Below are positions 8,624 to 17,292 of a stretch of DNA of 64,000 nt, one piece after another (within the stretch, counting starts at the first letter, position 1; the number at the start of each line of letters is the position of its first letter). A model generated the notes under the pieces. That model had not been told where the DNA came from. It did no database searches and saw only the letters and a program-made list of their open reading frames with translations. The translations under genes were made by a program, and so were the position numbers. The stretch covers positions 1 to 64,000 of the forward strand of contig NZ_PVTH01000010.1 in NCBI RefSeq assembly GCF_003002875.1, read 5' to 3'. The stretch is from Arcticibacter pallidicorallinus. GTDB taxonomy: Bacteria; Bacteroidota; Bacteroidia; Sphingobacteriales; Sphingobacteriaceae.

Positions 8624-9325
8624 TTAAGGTGTAGTAACCGCAACAGGAAGGACCTTACCGTTGAAGAACTTATGTGCATTAAGAGCAAAGTCGGCAATGT
8701 ATTTGCCCATCTCAAAAGCCATAACCGGAGACTGATAGCCAGGGAACGCTTCTTCAAGCATTTCCGTCTGTGCAGAACCCAATGCCAGACAATTGAAGTG
8801 GATATTACGCTCTGTATATTCTACTGCCAAACATTCCGTTAACGCATGTAGTGCAGCCTTGCTAGCCGCGTATGCCGCCATCCCCGGAAACTTAACGCTA
8901 CCCGTGAAGCCTGCCATACTTCCTATATTAACAACATGTGCATTGTCGTTCAGCACCGGAAGCATATTCTGGATCATCTTAATATGCCCCATTAGATTGC
9001 TTTGCAACATTGCAGCAAAGTCTATCTGTGAGATTTCTCCGAAAGGCTTTTGGATTAGCTGTCCGGCATTATTAATGAGAACGTCCAGGGTTCCTACCTT
9101 CTGCTTAACAAAATTGACCAGGGAGGTATAGTCATCATGCACAATGTCAAACTTGGCTGGGTAAAGTTTGCAGTCCGGATTTAGGCCTAATGCTATCTCG
9201 TACAATCTCTTTAATTTATCTTCGGAGCGTGCCAGTGCAATAATTTCATGATCACCGTTCTGAATCATATCCAGCACCGCCTCAAACCCTACTCCACTGC
9301 TGACACCTGTTATTAAAATCTTCAT
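8624..9325 (-). CDS. SDR family oxidoreductase
   Basis: A 233-aa classical short-chain dehydrogenase/reductase. The cofactor motif is TGVSSGVGFE (TG-x3-G-x-G, residues 6-15), followed by NNAG at about 86-89, the catalytic Ser in VVNIGSMAG, and the YAASK Tyr/Lys pair at about 152-156. The C-terminus is short, as in small soluble SDRs of the YdfG type; the substrate cannot be told. It is divergent from the epimerase at 9452 and heads a likely operon with the two lipoproteins downstream. Confidence 0.85.
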   Translation of the reverse strand: MKILITGVSSGVGFEAVLDMIQNGDHEIIALARSEDKLKRLYEIALGLNPDCKLYPAKFDIVHDDYTSLVNFVKQKVGTLDVLINNAGQLIQKPFGEISQIDFAAMLQSNLMGHIKMIQNMLPVLNDNAHVVNIGSMAGFTGSVKFPGMAAYAASKAALHALTECLAVEYTERNIHFNCLALGSAQTEMLEEAFPGYQSPVMAFEMGKYIADFALNAHKFFNGKVLPVAVTTP

Positions 9326-9405
9326 CGTACAATATCTTTAAAATACGAAATTAGGGAAAAAGATCCGCTATATCTGAAACGTGCATACAGGGATTATAGT
9401 TTCCA

Positions 9406-9437
9406 TTAGTTCCGCAAGTCGAAAAAACGTAGCTTTG
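9406..9437 (+). promoter_or_regulatory. Promoter of the sugar-nucleotide epimerase gene
   Basis: TTAG, a 20-nt spacer and TAGCTTTG at 9430-9437. The -7 box matches exactly; the upstream element has one mismatch to TTG. The leader before the ATG at 9452 would be about 10 nt. Confidence 0.55.
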
Positions 9438-9451
9438 CGCTTTAGCGAAAT

Positions 9452-10408
9452 ATGAAACACATTCTGGTAACTGGCGGGGCTGGTTTTATTGGTAGTAACC
9501 TGATAACTACATTATTATTAAGCGGGGAGTACAAGGTAACGTGTATTGACAACTTCGACGATTTCTATCCGATTGCACAGAAGGAATGGAATATTAAGGA
9601 CTTCGACCAGAATCCAAACTTTTCTTTAATACAGGGGGATATTCGCAATCCTGAAGATCTGCAGAAAGCTCAAAATGTCGACGCCATAATCCATCTGGCA
9701 GCAAAAGCCGGCGTCAGGCCGAGCATTGAGAACCCTGGCTTGTACCTGGACGTGAATATAAATGGCACCAGGATTCTTCTTGACTACGCCCGCGAAAACG
9801 GGATCAAACAGTTTCTGTTTGCGTCATCAAGTAGTGTCTACGGTATAAATGAAAATGTGCCATGGATTGAAGAAGATCCTTTGCTCCCCATTAGCCCATA
9901 CGCCTCGTCGAAAGTAGCCGGCGAAATGCTTGGTCATGTTTATAGCCATCTTTATGGCATCAGGTTCGTTGCGTTACGTTTCTTCACGGTTTATGGCCCT
10001 GGACAAAGGCCGGACCTGGCTATACACAAGTTCTTTAAGGCGATCTCCAATGACCAGCCTATCCCCGTTTTTGGTGACGGTTCGACTAGTCGGGACTATA
10101 CTTTTGTGGACGATACCGTACGGGGGATTGTTGCAGCGCTGGACTACACCCGCTCTGATTTTGAAATCATAAACCTGGGCAACCACCGGACGATTACCTT
10201 AGGCAGCCTGATTGAGGCTATAGAAGATACCGTTGGCAAGAAAGCGATCATTGACCGCCACCCTGAACAACCGGGCGATGTTTCTCAAACATACGCCGAG
10301 ATTTCCAAGGCTCAGGAATACCTGGGATATGACCCTTCCACTTCTTTGGAAGAGGGCTTGGATGTCTTCTATAAGTGGTTTAAGGAATTTTATTCGGAAG
10401 AAGCCTAA
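9452..10408 (+). CDS. NAD-dependent sugar-nucleotide epimerase/dehydratase (UDP-glucuronate 4-epimerase-like)
   Basis: An extended SDR enzyme acting on a nucleotide sugar. The 318-aa protein opens with GGAGFIGS (residues 7-14), has DNFDDFYP after the second strand, SSSSVYG near 124-130, the catalytic Tyr/Lys in YASSK (about 150-154), LRFFTVYGPGQRPDLA, and FGDGSTSRDYTFVDD. The FTVYGPGQRPDMA-like string is typical of UDP-glucuronate 4-epimerases, making UDP-galacturonate a plausible product; other UDP-hexose epimerases cannot be excluded. Its 3' end overlaps the convergent flippase-like gene by four bases. The neighbours (ArnT-like and GT2 transferases) suggest the sugar is used on a surface glycan. 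Confidence 0.85.
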   Translation: MKHILVTGGAGFIGSNLITTLLLSGEYKVTCIDNFDDFYPIAQKEWNIKDFDQNPNFSLIQGDIRNPEDLQKAQNVDAIIHLAAKAGVRPSIENPGLYLDVNINGTRILLDYARENGIKQFLFASSSSVYGINENVPWIEEDPLLPISPYASSKVAGEMLGHVYSHLYGIRFVALRFFTVYGPGQRPDLAIHKFFKAISNDQPIPVFGDGSTSRDYTFVDDTVRGIVAALDYTRSDFEIINLGNHRTITLGSLIEAIEDTVGKKAIIDRHPEQPGDVSQTYAEISKAQEYLGYDPSTSLEEGLDVFYKWFKEFYSEEA

Positions 10409-11322
10409 GGATTGTTAGGCTCCTCTTCTTTCAAATGGGCAACCTCTTCTTCTGAAGGAAGAGGCTCAAATTCTTTGGACCGGTATACAAACCAGAGTCC
10501 GGGTAAGGATGCCAATACATTGATCATCCAGAACGTAAACGTAAGGAATACCGCAAGGGTTTGATCGATATCAAACACGTCGGAAGCATGAGCCATGAAT
10601 ACGTCTCTGACTCCCAGGCCTGCCACTCCAATATTGATCAAAGCAACAATAGACGACATTAAAAAGCTGAACAGGTAGGGCGAGAACTTGCCATCGAAGT
10701 CCTGAGACAGCAGAATACATATAACGGCCAGGATCTGAAGCGACTGCACCATCCCTGCTTTAATATGATTACGGATGAAGTGTCTGGAAAAATCGGTAAA
10801 GAAGCGCCGCAATACCAGAAAGTAAATTAACGTACCGAGTAATAGAGCCGTTATCGGCCATGTGGCAGGTATCTCAATCTGGGGGATAAAGATGATCAGT
10901 ACCACAGAGATAAAGCCGACTGCCCAAAGACCACTCAGGCGGTCAAAAAAGAACGCCAATAGCAGACGCTTCGTAGGCAGCTTAAATTTCTTCCTTAGCA
11001 GATAAACTTTATATCCATCGCCTCCTATCCCTCCCGGGAGGAAAACGTTATAAAACATCCCCAGCAGGTAAAGCCGGAAGTTATACCAGAAGTTGAATTC
11101 CAAACCTATTGCCTTTAAAAAGCTGAGCAGCCTCCAGGAGGAAACGACTTGCGATAAAAAATAGGAGCAAAAAGCCAGCAGGATAAACCACATGTTGCTG
11201 GTAAGAAACAGTTGCTTGACCTGATTAAAGTCTATTTTCTGGAAGACGTAATAAATCAGCAGGCCCGTTACTATAACCTTCAGGGGGATTTTAACTTTAT
11301 TCCAGAGTTTCTTCTTGTCCAT
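10405..11322 (-). CDS. Lysylphosphatidylglycerol synthase-like integral membrane protein (UPF0104/AglD family)
   Basis: A 305-aa multi-pass membrane protein with about seven hydrophobic helices, starting MDKKKLWNKVKIPLK. The segment FYNVFLPGGIGGDGYKVYLL is the hallmark of the family that includes the flippase half of MprF and many glycan-linked proteins. It lacks any aminoacyl-transfer domain, so it is unlikely to make lysyl-PG. The start at 11322 was chosen for its clear Shine-Dalgarno AGGAG eight nucleotides upstream; it overlaps the 3' end of the GT2 gene by 26 bases. The C-terminus is acidic (LPSEEEVAHLKEEE). It probably moves or binds a lipid-linked sugar made by its partners. Confidence 0.85.
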   Translation of the reverse strand: MDKKKLWNKVKIPLKVIVTGLLIYYVFQKIDFNQVKQLFLTSNMWFILLAFCSYFLSQVVSSWRLLSFLKAIGLEFNFWYNFRLYLLGMFYNVFLPGGIGGDGYKVYLLRKKFKLPTKRLLLAFFFDRLSGLWAVGFISVVLIIFIPQIEIPATWPITALLLGTLIYFLVLRRFFTDFSRHFIRNHIKAGMVQSLQILAVICILLSQDFDGKFSPYLFSFLMSSIVALINIGVAGLGVRDVFMAHASDVFDIDQTLAVFLTFTFWMINVLASLPGLWFVYRSKEFEPLPSEEEVAHLKEEEPNNP

Positions 11323-12247
11323 TAAATATTCTCCTAACCTGGTATGTTTTCCTGTTTGTACCTTCGAAATAGTTTCTGATGCTGATTTCGGCAATGATGC
11401 CAATGGTGATTAATTGGATGCCTCCCAGCAAAAGGATAAGTCCTAATATCAGCAATGGTTTTCCTCCAATGTCATTACCCAGCACCTTCAGGATGAGAAG
11501 ATAAAAGTTAATGAGTAAACCCAAACCGAATGAAATAAAGCCGATGGTTCCGAACAGGTGCATGGGGTTTTGGATATACTTTCTGAAGAATACCATGGTC
11601 ATTAAATCGGCCATTACTTTGAAGGTACGGTTGAGTCCGTACTTGGACTGACCATGAATACGCGCATGATGCTTCACATCCACCTGCGTTATATTAGCGC
11701 CCTGCAGCTTAGCCAGGACTGGGATAAAGCGATGAAGTTCTCCATAGATGCCGAGATCTTCTGCTATTTCGCGCTTAAACACTTTTAGGGTGCAGCCGTA
11801 ATCTTTTATATATACACCGGTCATACGACGGATAATATTGTTGGCAATTTTAGAGGGTACTTTCCTTAAGAAGACGCCATCCTGTCGGTTCTTGCGATTG
11901 CCCGCTACAACGTCCCAGTCTTCGTCAATCAGCTTCTCCAGCATCATCGGGATATCACTTGGGTCATTCTGCAGGTCTCCATCAAGTAGTGCAACATATC
12001 GTCCTTTGGAGTGCTCGATACCGGCTGTCATGGCGGTACTTTGTCCATAGTTCCTTCTCAGTTCGATGAGGGTAATGCGCTCATCAGCATATTTCCTTAT
12101 CTCTTTCTGCGTCCCGTCAGAGGATCCGTCATCGACAAAAACCACTTCGTAATTAAGGGTCCCTAATGCTTTGCGTATGGCCTCCAGCAGAGGCTGTATA
12201 TTTTCTCTCTCGTTGAGGACTGTGATAACTACGGAAAGGTCTTTCAT
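11297..12247 (-). CDS. Glycosyltransferase family 2 (polyprenyl-phosphate sugar transferase, GtrB/ArnC-like)
   Basis: A membrane-associated GT-A transferase of 316 aa. The N-terminal catalytic domain has VVITVLNERENI (5-16), VDDGSSDGT near 38-46 and the metal-binding GDLQNDPSDI near 94-103. After about residue 230 come two hydrophobic helices (LFGTIGFISFGLGLLINFYL and LLILGLILLLGGIQLITIG), the layout of GtrB, ArnC and DPM1-like enzymes that charge undecaprenyl phosphate with a sugar. The start overlaps the stop of the ArnT-like gene by four bases (ATGA), and its own end overlaps the next gene, so the three are translationally coupled. Confidence 0.88.
   Translation of the reverse strand: MKDLSVVITVLNERENIQPLLEAIRKALGTLNYEVVFVDDGSSDGTQKEIRKYADERITLIELRRNYGQSTAMTAGIEHSKGRYVALLDGDLQNDPSDIPMMLEKLIDEDWDVVAGNRKNRQDGVFLRKVPSKIANNIIRRMTGVYIKDYGCTLKVFKREIAEDLGIYGELHRFIPVLAKLQGANITQVDVKHHARIHGQSKYGLNRTFKVMADLMTMVFFRKYIQNPMHLFGTIGFISFGLGLLINFYLLILKVLGNDIGGKPLLILGLILLLGGIQLITIGIIAEISIRNYFEGTNRKTYQVRRIFNGQEETLE
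11331..11335 (-). promoter_or_regulatory. Canonical Shine-Dalgarno site deciding the start of the flippase-like gene
   Basis: AGGAG on the minus strand, 8 nt before ATG 11322. Strong Shine-Dalgarno sites are uncommon in Bacteroidota. This one lies inside the end of the upstream GT2 reading frame and supports the shorter start over an in-frame one 81 bases upstream. Confidence 0.65.
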
Positions 12248-13842
12248 TTAACTTTAAATAGTTTGAGATTGTTGTTATAGGATTTAACCAAAACCGCCTG
12301 CGGATTGCTCAAATCCCTGTCAAAGGTAAGATAATAGCCGGGCTTCGTGTCATCCTTCGTAGTCTGCATAATTTCCATACGTTCTCTTTCGATATAGAAA
12401 ATGAGGCGGTGGTAAAAAGGAATCTCCAGAACCGGGGGATTAAAATGGTAGAAGTATATACTTTCTCCTTTACTGATCCTGGCCATTTCTATGGACGCGG
12501 CTTTGAAATAACCGCTCTCATTATGTGCGGCACGATGCGGCAAAACAAAGAAACTAAAGGCCAGCCTCACGGCGATAAGTACTCCCAGAAACGCTACAAG
12601 TTTATGCCGTTGAAATTTATAAATCAACCATGTGAAGAAAGCTGCGCCCAAGAATACGATGCCCACTTTTAATACTAGGAAGTCCACGTATTGCTCGAGG
12701 TCCAGAAATAACGGGGCTAGCATCGCGAGCGATACCAGGAAACCCAGCACCAGTAGTATGGTGTTGAATATTCTGCTAAGCCTCGGAAACTCTTCTCTAT
12801 AGCTGTAATATGCGTGACTCCAGATAATAAACAGCAAAGGGTAAAGCATCAGCAGATACCGTGGCCTGGTTTCAGGCGATAACCAGTATACCCAAATGTT
12901 GGCGAGGAACGTAATGGCGCAAAAGAACAAGAATTCATTGTGACGGAGCTCTTTTAAGAACTTTTTATGGAAGCAAAATATCACCAGTAAACTGGTCGGC
13001 AACATGTGCGCGACATGCTCAAACGGAAAGGTTACCAGATGCTGGATACTGCTCCAGAGCCCTGTTCGAACGGCTGTACGCTGACTGCTCTGATCCCAGA
13101 TAGTGGAGAAATAGCCTCCCAGGTCAGGGTTATATAATGAGTAATTATAAAAATACAAGCCGATAATCAGCAGACATATTGAACCTGAAATGATGTGCTG
13201 CCAACTGAAAAGCTTCTTAAAGTTCTTTGTGACAGCAAGGAATGCAATTAAAGTAAAGCCCTGAAATACTACTGACGGCAATCCCTTACTTAGAAAGGTG
13301 ACAGATGTGATCAGATAGGATATTAAAAACAGGAAGAACCATTGCTTCTTTTGGTAAAAATAGAAGATGCTCATGAAAGAAATGAACGTGAGCCATGAGT
13401 AGAAGATGTCAATATGCCCCAGCATGGAATCATACAGCAACATTCGCCCGTTTACCAGGAAAAAGAATGCGCTCATAAGGGCTATACGCTTATCTGTAAG
13501 GAAGGTCCGAACAGCTATGTAGATAGTCAGTGCATAAAGAAACATAGGCACCGCCGCGGGGAGACGCGTAATGAACTCAGAATAACTTCCCGTGAGCAGG
13601 TACAGACCAGCCAGAATCCAGTTATAAAGTGGTGGCTTATTGTAATAATACTCCCCGGCAATTGTAGGAACCGAATAGTTGCCGCTAACGATCATTTCCA
13701 ACGCTACGTTGGACCGCGTCGATTCATCTGCAAATAGAGGAAGCAGACCGAGGTTGAAGAGAAAAGCCGGTATTGACAGGGCGATTAAAAAAAGAAATGT
13801 TCTACCGGGATACTGATCTATATAGTCTTCTATCTGCTTCAT
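12244..13842 (-). CDS. ArnT-like glycosyltransferase of the PMT/GT83 type
   Basis: A 532-aa multi-spanning membrane enzyme that would transfer a sugar from a polyprenyl-phosphate carrier. After the first helix it has FADESTRSNVALEMIVSGNY (the conserved Asp-Glu after helix 1 in ArnT and PMT enzymes), then YYYNKPPLYNW and FITRLPAAVP, all typical of ArnT relatives. About 11-12 helices follow, and a short C-terminal soluble domain starts near residue 430. The start at 13842 was preferred over a TTG 15 bases upstream that is part of the promoter. It heads the operon with the GT2 and flippase-like genes: a likely synthesis, flipping and transfer module for a lipid-linked sugar. Confidence 0.85.
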   Translation of the reverse strand: MKQIEDYIDQYPGRTFLFLIALSIPAFLFNLGLLPLFADESTRSNVALEMIVSGNYSVPTIAGEYYYNKPPLYNWILAGLYLLTGSYSEFITRLPAAVPMFLYALTIYIAVRTFLTDKRIALMSAFFFLVNGRMLLYDSMLGHIDIFYSWLTFISFMSIFYFYQKKQWFFLFLISYLITSVTFLSKGLPSVVFQGFTLIAFLAVTKNFKKLFSWQHIISGSICLLIIGLYFYNYSLYNPDLGGYFSTIWDQSSQRTAVRTGLWSSIQHLVTFPFEHVAHMLPTSLLVIFCFHKKFLKELRHNEFLFFCAITFLANIWVYWLSPETRPRYLLMLYPLLFIIWSHAYYSYREEFPRLSRIFNTILLVLGFLVSLAMLAPLFLDLEQYVDFLVLKVGIVFLGAAFFTWLIYKFQRHKLVAFLGVLIAVRLAFSFFVLPHRAAHNESGYFKAASIEMARISKGESIYFYHFNPPVLEIPFYHRLIFYIERERMEIMQTTKDDTKPGYYLTFDRDLSNPQAVLVKSYNNNLKLFKVK

Positions 13843-13854
13843 GATATTCAGCTG

Positions 13855-13862
13855 CAAAGATA
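13855..13862 (-). promoter_or_regulatory. -7 box of the ArnT-like operon
   Basis: TATCTTTG on the minus strand, exact consensus, 12 nt before ATG 13842. No clear TTG at N19-21. The predicted leader is shorter than 10 nt. Confidence 0.5.
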
Positions 13863-13873
13863 GAAGGATAGAA

Positions 13874-15916
13874 CTATAATTCTACGCTCAATCCGGCAAA
13901 GAAATTTCGTCGGGCAGCAGGGTTGAAATAGCGGTTGCCAAATGCGTTCAGATCATTACCCAGGCTGTATGTCTCATCAAGTAAGTTGTCTGCGCCTATA
14001 TAAAAGGATATGCCAAGTCCTCCCGCTGTTGTAAATTTACGGCTTGCCTTTGCCTGTAGCAGATGATACTTCTCCGCATAAACAGAGCTGGCATCGTTTA
14101 ATGTAATGTCTGATGTATAATTGTGCTGCAGGAACAAGCTGTATTGTTTAGCGAAACCAAGGTTAACGGAGCTTACCAGAACATGCTTAGGAATTCCGGT
14201 CAGCCGGTTTCCGGTGTAATCTTCGGAACCGCTCTGATAATTATCAAATGAAAAGTCGCTATAGGTATAGCTATTCCTCAGCTGCGTACTTCTCAGGAAC
14301 CCCTGCTTCCTCGGCGGAACCAGCCAATAGAGTAATTGAGACTCCAGTCCCGACTGGTTAGTTCCTCCTGCATTAACGAAGTATTCCGCATCATCCTCGT
14401 TAACGCGTCTCACGATTGCGTTTTTTAAATCATATCTGAAAACCACAGCATCCCAGTACAAGCGGTTATTAGCAAGTGACATTCTCAAGCCTGCTTCGTA
14501 GTTCCAGCCAGACTCGGGCTGAAGTTCCGTATTGATTACCTGATCGGAGGCACGAACCTCTGCTATTGTGGGCGATGAGAAACCGCGACTCGTGGAGGCC
14601 CTGACGGCAAGCTCCTCAGACAACTTGTATGATGCCGCAATGCGAGGCATAACCTGAGCGTCAAACGCTTTATCGTTCAGAGCAGATCTGGCTGCATCTA
14701 TTGCTCCGTATTTATAACCGTTGAAGTTGATACTGGCGGCTGCCTCGAGAAGCAACCTGGAACTGGCCTGGATACTTAGGCGAGAGAAGACGAATTGTTG
14801 ATTTGCATTCAGTTGATCGGCCGATTGTGTGTTACCCCGGATGCCGCCATTATTATCATAATTACTAATATCAGAAAGAGTGCGTTGTCCTTCATAGCCG
14901 AGTTGCCAGGTTAGAGGTACCGCGGTTCCGGTGTATTGGAAATACGTCCGCAATCCTGCCGTTCTTTCTTCTCTAACCTCATAATTTGTAATAAAGGGAT
15001 TGCGGAAATCTGTAAGTGAGCCAGTGATGGCGAGTACGTGTTTGAAGGATGGCTTGAAGGTAACTTCATGCATGAGACCGCCCAGGAAGGTCTTATTATA
15101 GATGCCTGCTTGCTGTTCCCTGGCTCCGGGGTTGGGTCCTGCCGCGGGCCGCGCAGATCTTGGATTGCTTTCCATCTGCCCCGCAGTTAAGCCTCCAGGT
15201 GTCTCATAGTGCATATCCGAATATACAAGCAGCGCCTTTAGTGAGCCATTAGAAGAATAGCTCCATTGTGGTAGTGCTTGTATATACTTTCTGTTCATTG
15301 CGCTGTTCTCCCGGTATCCGTCCGAACGTTGATAAGCTTGGTAGACACTCAGGCTGACATCGTTCCACTTCTTTTGAATGGAGGCGTTCTGATATAACAG
15401 GCCATAAGATCCACCATTAATAGCAGCTTCGACAGTTTCCGAACCTGCAGCTTCAGTGTTAATCAAGACAACGCCACCTGTATTCGCCCCATAGACACTG
15501 CCCTCCGGGCCCTTCAGAATTGCTATCTCAGAAGCAGCACTTGCATCAATAGCATTCAGATATGTATTTCCTCCTGCATCAGTAAGCAGGAAATCGTCCA
15601 TATACATCTTCACGTTTCTGATACCAAAGGGGGAGCGCAATAAACTGCCGCGAATTGAAAGTCGGTAACTGCCCGGCGAGCGCTCTTCCATACGCATTCC
15701 CGGAACGGAATTCATTGCAGGAACCAGCGAAAACGGTTGCTGCTCAGCGAGCATACCAGCGCTAAGCACGCTGACAGATGCAGGCAGGCTTAGCACGGGT
15801 TGCTTCGTAAAATAGGCCTTCACTTCGACCGTATGCAGCAAACTGGCAGTATCTGCCTGTTGTCCCTTTACCTTGACACACAGTAATACCAGCAGAACCG
15901 ATAATCTTAAGTGCAT
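13874..15916 (-). CDS. TonB-dependent outer membrane receptor
   Basis: A 680-aa TonB-dependent transporter with a signal peptide ending near VKGQ (about residue 19), a TonB-box-like TVEVKAYF, and a plug domain (about 45-160) with RLSIRGS, MYMDDFLLTDAGGNTYLNAI and ILKGPEGSVYGANTGGVVLI. The rest is a 22-strand barrel with the usual alternating aromatic segments. It lacks the carboxypeptidase-like N-terminal extension of SusC proteins and has no SusD partner, so it is of the small-ligand (siderophore or cofactor) kind. It starts five bases after the stop of a PQQ-type sugar dehydrogenase gene, which makes PQQ or the enzyme's substrate the leading ligand candidates. The ligand is inference. Confidence 0.9.
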   Translation of the reverse strand: MHLRLSVLLVLLCVKVKGQQADTASLLHTVEVKAYFTKQPVLSLPASVSVLSAGMLAEQQPFSLVPAMNSVPGMRMEERSPGSYRLSIRGSLLRSPFGIRNVKMYMDDFLLTDAGGNTYLNAIDASAASEIAILKGPEGSVYGANTGGVVLINTEAAGSETVEAAINGGSYGLLYQNASIQKKWNDVSLSVYQAYQRSDGYRENSAMNRKYIQALPQWSYSSNGSLKALLVYSDMHYETPGGLTAGQMESNPRSARPAAGPNPGAREQQAGIYNKTFLGGLMHEVTFKPSFKHVLAITGSLTDFRNPFITNYEVREERTAGLRTYFQYTGTAVPLTWQLGYEGQRTLSDISNYDNNGGIRGNTQSADQLNANQQFVFSRLSIQASSRLLLEAAASINFNGYKYGAIDAARSALNDKAFDAQVMPRIAASYKLSEELAVRASTSRGFSSPTIAEVRASDQVINTELQPESGWNYEAGLRMSLANNRLYWDAVVFRYDLKNAIVRRVNEDDAEYFVNAGGTNQSGLESQLLYWLVPPRKQGFLRSTQLRNSYTYSDFSFDNYQSGSEDYTGNRLTGIPKHVLVSSVNLGFAKQYSLFLQHNYTSDITLNDASSVYAEKYHLLQAKASRKFTTAGGLGISFYIGADNLLDETYSLGNDLNAFGNRYFNPAARRNFFAGLSVEL

Positions 15917-15921
15917 TGTAT

Positions 15922-17226
15922 CTATTTAAAAGAAACGCGCCAAATAGTATTTCCAGCATCATCAGCAACCAGCAGAGAGCCGTCTTTGGCTACCGCAACG
16001 CCAACCGGCCTTCCATAAACGTCCTTGTCTCCACCCTCAACTATAAATCCAGTCAAAAAATCCTCCTGCTTCCCTGAGGGCTTGCCGTTTTCAAAAGGCA
16101 CAAAGGCGACTTTGTAACCGGAAAACTCCGAGCGGTTCCAGGAGCCATGCTGACCGATAAAAGCTCCGTTCTTATATTTTTCAGGAAACGATTCAGCGGT
16201 GTAGAACGTGAAACCAAGTGAGGCAGTATGAGCGCCTACTGATAGATCAGGAGCTATAGTTTTCTTCACCAGATCAGGTTTTTCTCCCTTTCTTCTGGGG
16301 TCTTCATTCGGACCAAAATAGGCGTATGGCCAACCGTAGAAAGCTCCATCCTTAACGCTGGTGATATAATCAGGCACGAGCTCATCCCCTAATTCGTCCC
16401 GCTCATTCACCGCGGTCCATAATTTCTTACTCTCCGGATTCCAGTCCATGCCTACTGGATTACGCAGCCCGGCAGCATAAATGCGCTCTCCGCTGCCGTC
16501 GGGATTAATTTCAAGAATATTCGCTCTCCGGACTTCATGCTCCATTCCATTCTCTCCAACGTTGCTTCCCGAGCCTACAGATACATAGATTTTTGATTTG
16601 TCCTTACTGGAAATGATATTTCGGGTCCAGTGATTATTGTACCCGCCCGCTGGAAGCTCGACAATCCTCTTTCCCGGAGACGTCATTTCCTGTTGACCCT
16701 CCTTATATGGATACATCCAAAGGCCATCGGTGTTGGCAACATAAAACGAATTTCCGATGATCAGCATCCCGAAAGGCTGATTAAGTCCCGACAAAAACAC
16801 CTTACCTATTTCAGGTTTCCCGTCATGATTAGCGTCTCTGAAAATCAGGATAGAGTTAGAACTTTCGTTCATATTCTGTGATTGCGCGCGGCCAGATACA
16901 ACATCAGATACTTTCTTCCCTTCAGTCGTCGCCTGAGCAACGAAGATATCTCCATTCGGTGCGACATATATCCATCGCGGATTCGTTAGATCTCCAGCAA
17001 ACTTACTCACAGAAAAGCCAGAAGGAGCCACCGGGGTTCTGCCATTTGGCCAACCAACAACCTTACTAAATTTGTTCTTAGATTCGCCAGGTTGCGGAAG
17101 ATTTCCGCTATCGGTGGTAACGAGGTTTGTATCTCCATCCGTTCCAGCACGGCTGCTACCGGAACTACAAGCTCCTAATGTTAGCGAACAGCCCAGGCCA
17201 AGGAAGAGTAGCTTTCTAATTATCAT
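15922..17226 (-). CDS. PQQ-dependent sugar/sorbosone dehydrogenase-like lipoprotein
   Basis: A 434-aa exported six-bladed beta-propeller enzyme of the soluble glucose/sorbosone dehydrogenase family. The signal ends with the lipobox LGAC (Cys20), so it is probably lipid-anchored. Family segments include PSGFSVSKFAGDLTNPRW (about 70-87), NPVGMDWNPESKKLW, the DELGDELVPDYITSV stretch, YGWPYAYFGPNEDPR, and the closing HGSWNRSEFSGYKVAFVPF and VYGRPVGVAVAKDGSLLVAD. PQQ binding is known for some members and not proven for all. The TonB-dependent receptor follows five bases later, a tight pair that suggests uptake of cofactor or substrate for this enzyme. Confidence 0.85.
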   Translation of the reverse strand: MIIRKLLFLGLGCSLTLGACSSGSSRAGTDGDTNLVTTDSGNLPQPGESKNKFSKVVGWPNGRTPVAPSGFSVSKFAGDLTNPRWIYVAPNGDIFVAQATTEGKKVSDVVSGRAQSQNMNESSNSILIFRDANHDGKPEIGKVFLSGLNQPFGMLIIGNSFYVANTDGLWMYPYKEGQQEMTSPGKRIVELPAGGYNNHWTRNIISSKDKSKIYVSVGSGSNVGENGMEHEVRRANILEINPDGSGERIYAAGLRNPVGMDWNPESKKLWTAVNERDELGDELVPDYITSVKDGAFYGWPYAYFGPNEDPRRKGEKPDLVKKTIAPDLSVGAHTASLGFTFYTAESFPEKYKNGAFIGQHGSWNRSEFSGYKVAFVPFENGKPSGKQEDFLTGFIVEGGDKDVYGRPVGVAVAKDGSLLVADDAGNTIWRVSFK

Positions 17227-17292
17227 AGGGTATCGTCTTTACTTTTGAACCACTTAACACAACTCTTTGTTTGGAGCCTTGTGAGAATCCGA

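Noticed and set aside
10405-11322. Lysyl-phosphatidylglycerol synthase (mprF) call
   Set aside because: Only the membrane flippase-like domain is present; the aminoacyl-transfer domain is missing.
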